In this document: positions 4,795 through 7,103 of the stretch, in pieces
Position numbering within the stretch: position 1 is the first letter of the stretch
How the letters are laid out: each line of letters starts with the position of its first letter
From: Phycisphaerales bacterium
Lineage (GTDB): Bacteria; Planctomycetota; Phycisphaerae; Sedimentisphaerales; Anaerohalosphaeraceae
NCBI GenBank assembly: GCA_011048645.1
Contig: DSDR01000313.1
Location: 1-7,103, forward strand
Direction of reading: 5' to 3'
Length of the DNA stretch: 7,103 bases
Notes under the pieces: model-generated
The model's input: only the letters and a program-made list of their open reading frames with translations
The model's database searches: none
Told to the model about the DNA's origin: nothing
Made by a program: the position numbers and the translations under genes

Positions 4795-5715
4795 ATGAAA
4801 AAGTGTCTTGTGTTTTTTATGGCGAGTCTCGTCTCGGCGGGTCTGTTTGCCGCTCCCTTGAACCCGGCGGCTGTCCCGGCGGATGCCAAATGGGCTTTTC
4901 ATATCGATTTTGAGTCCTTTTCGGCCAGTCAATTCGGCCACTTGGTCACAGCCGAGATTCTTAGACAGCACCAGCCCAAAGTCGATGCAATAAAGCAGCT
5001 TTTGGGCAGCGATCTGACCCGCGATATTCACAGCCTGACCGTCTTCGGCCCCGACGCCGATGAGGCCAACGCCGTGGCACTGATCCAGGGACAATTCGAT
5101 CGGGAAAAGCTGCTGGCCCTGCTGTCTCTCAATCCGGCCTACAATGAGAGCGCCTATGCAGGCAACATCGTGTATCACTGGCAGGATGAAAAACGCGGCA
5201 AAGACCAGGTGGGTACATTTGCGGCTGAGAATCTGATCGTGATTTCACAAAGCGCCGAACGTGTTCGGACTATGCTCGATGTGCTGGCCGGTCAAAAGGC
5301 GTCTCTGGCCACACAGTCCGATTCAGCCCTCGGCGCTCTGCTGGAAGGCACTCAAGGTGTATTTGTCGCTGCGGCCGCGACGGATTTATCGTCGCTGACC
5401 GGCGGACAGGATCACGCCGCTGTGCTGCAAAACTCCCGAATGATGTCCGTTATCGTCAACGAGATTGAAGGGGATATGTGTGCCTTTGTGCAGCTTGAGG
5501 CAAAGAACGTCGAAGCGGCCCAGCAGGTCGAACAGGTTGCTCGCGGCATGCTGGCCTTTGCCGCACTGCAAGTGCAGCATCTGCCGGAACTGGCCCCGCT
5601 GGTTCAGGCCTGCGGCGTAACACGAACCGACAGCAGTCTGGCCTTTGAATTTCGCTATCCCTCGCCCAAACTGTTTGCTCTGATGCGGCAGCACGCCCCG
5701 AAAGAGATCAAATAA
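4795..5715 (+). CDS. Secreted protein of unknown function in sigma/anti-sigma operon
   Basis: The 306-residue product has a clear Sec signal peptide: KK at residues 2-3, a hydrophobic stretch CLVFFMASLVSAGLFAA, and likely cleavage around residues 19-20. There is no lipobox, so it is not an obvious lipoprotein; it should be periplasmic or secreted. I recognise no family. The mature part is an alternating alpha/beta sequence with internal near-repeats of the type 'DREKLLALLSLNPAYNE' and 'ENLIVISQSAERVRTMLDVL', the pattern of a self-assessment domain seen in some planctomycete secreted proteins, but no catalytic motif is visible. Two cysteines besides the signal peptide's (residues 229 and 273) could form a disulfide. 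AAGGA lies about 9 bases before ATG 4795. The ECF sigma gene begins 17 bases after the stop, so the two are surely co-transcribed, hinting that this protein is a target or envelope partner of that sigma system. Confidence 0.8.
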   Translation: MKKCLVFFMASLVSAGLFAAPLNPAAVPADAKWAFHIDFESFSASQFGHLVTAEILRQHQPKVDAIKQLLGSDLTRDIHSLTVFGPDADEANAVALIQGQFDREKLLALLSLNPAYNESAYAGNIVYHWQDEKRGKDQVGTFAAENLIVISQSAERVRTMLDVLAGQKASLATQSDSALGALLEGTQGVFVAAAATDLSSLTGGQDHAAVLQNSRMMSVIVNEIEGDMCAFVQLEAKNVEAAQQVEQVARGMLAFAALQVQHLPELAPLVQACGVTRTDSSLAFEFRYPSPKLFALMRQHAPKEIK

Positions 5716-5732
5716 TCCAACCGAGGCCGGCA

Positions 5733-6329
5733 ATGCACCCGAACGCCCCTGGACAAACCGATCCGCAGCTGGCCCGGTCCGCCGCTCAAGGCGACCGGGC
5801 GGCGTTTGAGGCCATTGTTCGGCGCTACGCACGGCCGCTGGGAGATTTTGCCGCTAACAAGGCGCCGACCGTTCAGGACGCCGAGGACATCGTGCAGGAA
5901 ACGTTTTTGCGGGCCTTCGTGAATATCAAGACCTTTGATCCGCGATTCTCGCTGAAGAACTGGCTCTTTACCATTGCCTATCGATTGATTGTATCCAGTT
6001 ATCGTAAAAAAAAGCCCGCTCGGCTCGACGGCCGTGTGTGCAGCGAAATGATCGATGCTCAGGCCAATGACGATACTCAACAGGACTGGTTGTGGGAACT
6101 GGCCGAGCAAATAGGCGACAGCTTCCATACGGTCCTTTGGCTGCGATACAAACAGGAAATGGAGATTGCCGACATTGCAAAGATTATGAATCGATCACAA
6201 ATCGGCGTACGAGTGTTGCTGCATCGGGCGCGACGAAAACTGGCCGAGCGCATCCAAATCGCCGCCGAGAACCGCGCTGACGACCCCGTGCGTCGAACCG
6301 TTTTGATTGAAGGGACGAACCGTTTATGA
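5733..6329 (+). CDS. ECF-type RNA polymerase sigma-70 factor
   Basis: The 198-residue protein has the two-domain layout of extracytoplasmic-function sigma factors, which direct RNA polymerase to promoters of a stress or envelope regulon. Region 2 spans about residues 15-95, with DAEDIVQETFLRAF (49-62, core binding) and FSLKNWLFTIAYRLI (72-86, -10 recognition). Region 4 spans about 118-172, with HTVLWLRYKQEMEIADIAKI (132-151) and the helix RSQIGVRVLLHRARRKLAE (154-172), which reads the -35 element. The length is normal. ATG 5733 follows a moderate GAGG 9 bases upstream. It begins 17 bases after the secreted-protein gene and its TGA overlaps the ATG of the anti-sigma gene (ATGA), which implies coupled translation and near-equal amounts. 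Some planctomycete-type sigma factors of this sort regulate their own operon. Confidence 0.95.
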   Translation: MHPNAPGQTDPQLARSAAQGDRAAFEAIVRRYARPLGDFAANKAPTVQDAEDIVQETFLRAFVNIKTFDPRFSLKNWLFTIAYRLIVSSYRKKKPARLDGRVCSEMIDAQANDDTQQDWLWELAEQIGDSFHTVLWLRYKQEMEIADIAKIMNRSQIGVRVLLHRARRKLAERIQIAAENRADDPVRRTVLIEGTNRL

Positions 6330-6895
6330 TGCTGTGTCAACTCTATCAATTACGAATGCGATGGACAGCCGATCTTGCCGGGCTTGAGAATGCCCCGCGA
6401 CTGAGCAGACATATCCAACGCTGCGACCGATGCCGTGCCTATATTCAGCGGTTGGCTCGGCTGGAGGGACACTTGCGAATCGCACCGGACAAGAGTCTTT
6501 CGTCGCAAGGCGTCAAACGGATTGAAACAGCCGTGTTGAACCGGCTGCACGATTTTGATGTTTTGTATGAACGTCGCGGGCGAATCTTTCCGAGGCTGTA
6601 TCTGTCTTATCGAAGCCCTTTCATTGCGGCCGCGGCGATGGTGCTGGTTGCGGTGTTTCTTTTCGTGGCGTCGCCGCATCGCCGTCTGCCTGAGTCGCCG
6701 GAAACGACTGCGCTGACGGCGCTTTGGGATGACTCGGAAATGATCAGGCAGGAATTGACCCATCTGATTTACCTGCCCGATCGTTCACTGCGAACCGAAA
6801 TAACCCGGCTGACCGATGACGCCCGCCGTGCTGTTGTGTTTCTGCTTAATTGCGCCCCGACGCATCCGCTGCCGGACACCAATAACGGCACATAA
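6326..6895 (+). CDS. Membrane-bound zinc anti-sigma factor partner of the ECF sigma
   Basis: The 189-residue product is an anti-sigma factor of the ZAS type, judged by motif and by position. The N-terminal cytoplasmic part holds His29-x3-Cys33-x2-Cys36, the exact Hx3Cx2C pattern that binds zinc in these proteins and contacts the sigma factor. One transmembrane helix is visible at about 98-116 (FIAAAAMVLVAVFLFVA), preceded by basic residues, so the N-terminus faces the cytoplasm. The C-terminal 70 residues would be periplasmic and may be the sensor part; they match no family I know. The start is ATG 6326, overlapping the sigma gene's TGA; an ATG at 6329 is the only near alternative. Zinc release, oxidation or proteolysis usually frees the sigma factor, but which applies here is unknown. 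Confidence 0.87.
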   Translation: MMLCQLYQLRMRWTADLAGLENAPRLSRHIQRCDRCRAYIQRLARLEGHLRIAPDKSLSSQGVKRIETAVLNRLHDFDVLYERRGRIFPRLYLSYRSPFIAAAAMVLVAVFLFVASPHRRLPESPETTALTALWDDSEMIRQELTHLIYLPDRSLRTEITRLTDDARRAVVFLLNCAPTHPLPDTNNGT

Positions 6896-6918
6896 ACACC
6901 ATCGCGGCGCAACAGCGC

Positions 6919-6934
6919 GGCGGCGTAAGCCGCC
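6919..6934 (+). repeat. Hairpin copy 1: GGCGGC-GTAA-GCCGCC
   Basis: A perfect 6-bp stem closed by GTAA, a GNRA tetraloop in RNA. It is part of the 28-base unit beginning at 6911. Confidence 0.85.
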
Positions 6935-6938
6935 CGAT

Positions 6939-6953
6939 ACGGCGTAACGCCGT
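6939..6953 (+). repeat. Perfect palindrome ACGGCGTAACGCCGT between hairpins
   Basis: A 15-base palindrome with 7-bp arms around a central A, lying 4 bases after hairpin 1. It repeats the same GGCGTAA word and may be a second hairpin of the unit. Confidence 0.7.
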
Positions 6954-6959
6954 GGGTGT

Positions 6960-7002
6960 CGTCATCCGGCGGCTCGCGCCGCTCGGCTATTGTACGATGA
7001 CG
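6960..7002 (-). repeat. Inverted hairpin unit with a nested outer stem
   Basis: On the minus strand AGCGGC-GCGA-GCCGCC (reverse of 6968-6983) gives a GNRA-type loop like the direct copies, in the opposite orientation. An outer 7-bp perfect stem CGTCATC (6960-6966) / GATGACG (6996-7002) encloses it. Confidence 0.75.
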
Positions 7003-7028
7003 CAACGCACCAGCGCGCACAACAGCGC

Positions 7029-7044
7029 GGCAGCGCGAGCTGCC
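7029..7044 (+). repeat. Hairpin copy 2: GGCAGC-GCGA-GCTGCC
   Basis: A perfect 6-bp stem with a GNRA-type loop GCGA. Compared with copy 1, one base in each arm changed together (G to A at 7032, C to T at 7041), so pairing is kept. Confidence 0.85.
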
Positions 7045-7103
7045 CGATGGGGGATACGGATAGATGGGGCGTTTTGCAAGCCGCCCGATACGGGATACGA
7101 GTA

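Larger units (their letters stand above)
6896..7103. repeat. Cluster of related GC-rich hairpin repeats at the window end
   Basis: No gene is seen. The region is built from short hairpin units. Copy 1 (6911-6938) and copy 2 (7021-7048) are direct repeats, 24 of 28 bases identical, exactly 110 bases apart. Each is AACAGCGCGG followed by a 6-bp stem and a GNRA-type loop. A related inverted unit lies at 6960-7002, and a truncated third copy at 7067-7103. Words related to GGATACGG are scattered at the right edge. It resembles REP-type intergenic repeats, and such repeats often end assemblies. Confidence 0.85.

Noticed and set aside
6896..7103. CRISPR array
   Set aside because: The units are irregularly spaced, differ in orientation and have no unique spacers of constant length.

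Overview
The window looks like an accessory-poor chromosomal stretch of a bacterium, most likely from a metagenome. A member of the Planctomycetota (Phycisphaerae-like) is my best guess. That rests on the style of the STAS/kinase pair, the secreted protein of no recognised family and the ECF sigma/zinc anti-sigma pair, not on a marker gene, so it is an inference. All genes have normal bacterial start regions, and several have clear Shine-Dalgarno sequences. The tRNA has no encoded CCA. Both ends look like assembly break points: the left end is a perfect fold-back inside a gene, and the right end is a cluster of GC-rich hairpin repeats.

Layout. Positions 1-810 carry two minus-strand genes: the broken N-terminal half of a TIGR01777-type NAD(P)-dependent epimerase, and upstream of it a pyridoxamine-phosphate-oxidase-like flavin split-barrel protein with a good sigma-70-type promoter (866-894). 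Positions 811-1250 are mostly non-coding, with a short A-rich repeat array and one tiny ORF that has a strong ribosome binding site. A minus-strand tRNA-Phe(GAA) lies at 1251-1323, followed by about 400 AT-rich bases without a convincing gene. Positions 1733-2412 hold a minus-strand pair: an Rrf2-family regulator and a MazG-like nucleotide pyrophosphohydrolase, with a candidate operator over the promoter and a strong hairpin just after the last stop.

Positions 2728-4255 form a plus-strand signalling module. It starts with a good promoter, then a STAS anti-anti-sigma protein, an RsbW/SpoIIAB-like serine kinase that most likely starts at TTG 3228, and a small GAF-like protein of unknown function. 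This is the core of a partner switch, but no sigma factor or phosphatase is encoded beside it. A 54-residue Pmp3/YqaE-family membrane protein follows at 4471-4635.

Positions 4795-6895 form a tight plus-strand operon: a secreted protein of unknown function, an ECF sigma factor and a membrane-bound anti-sigma factor with an Hx3Cx2C zinc motif. The last two overlap by ATGA. The sigma/anti-sigma pair probably senses an envelope condition, and the secreted protein may be a target or sensor partner. Positions 6896-7103 contain at least three related hairpin units with GNRA-type loops, including one pair of copies with a compensatory stem change and one inverted copy.

The most interesting items are the hairpin repeat family, the sigma-less partner-switch module with its GAF-like third gene, and the candidate Rrf2 operator. 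The left-end fold-back is most likely an artefact and should be recognised as such.
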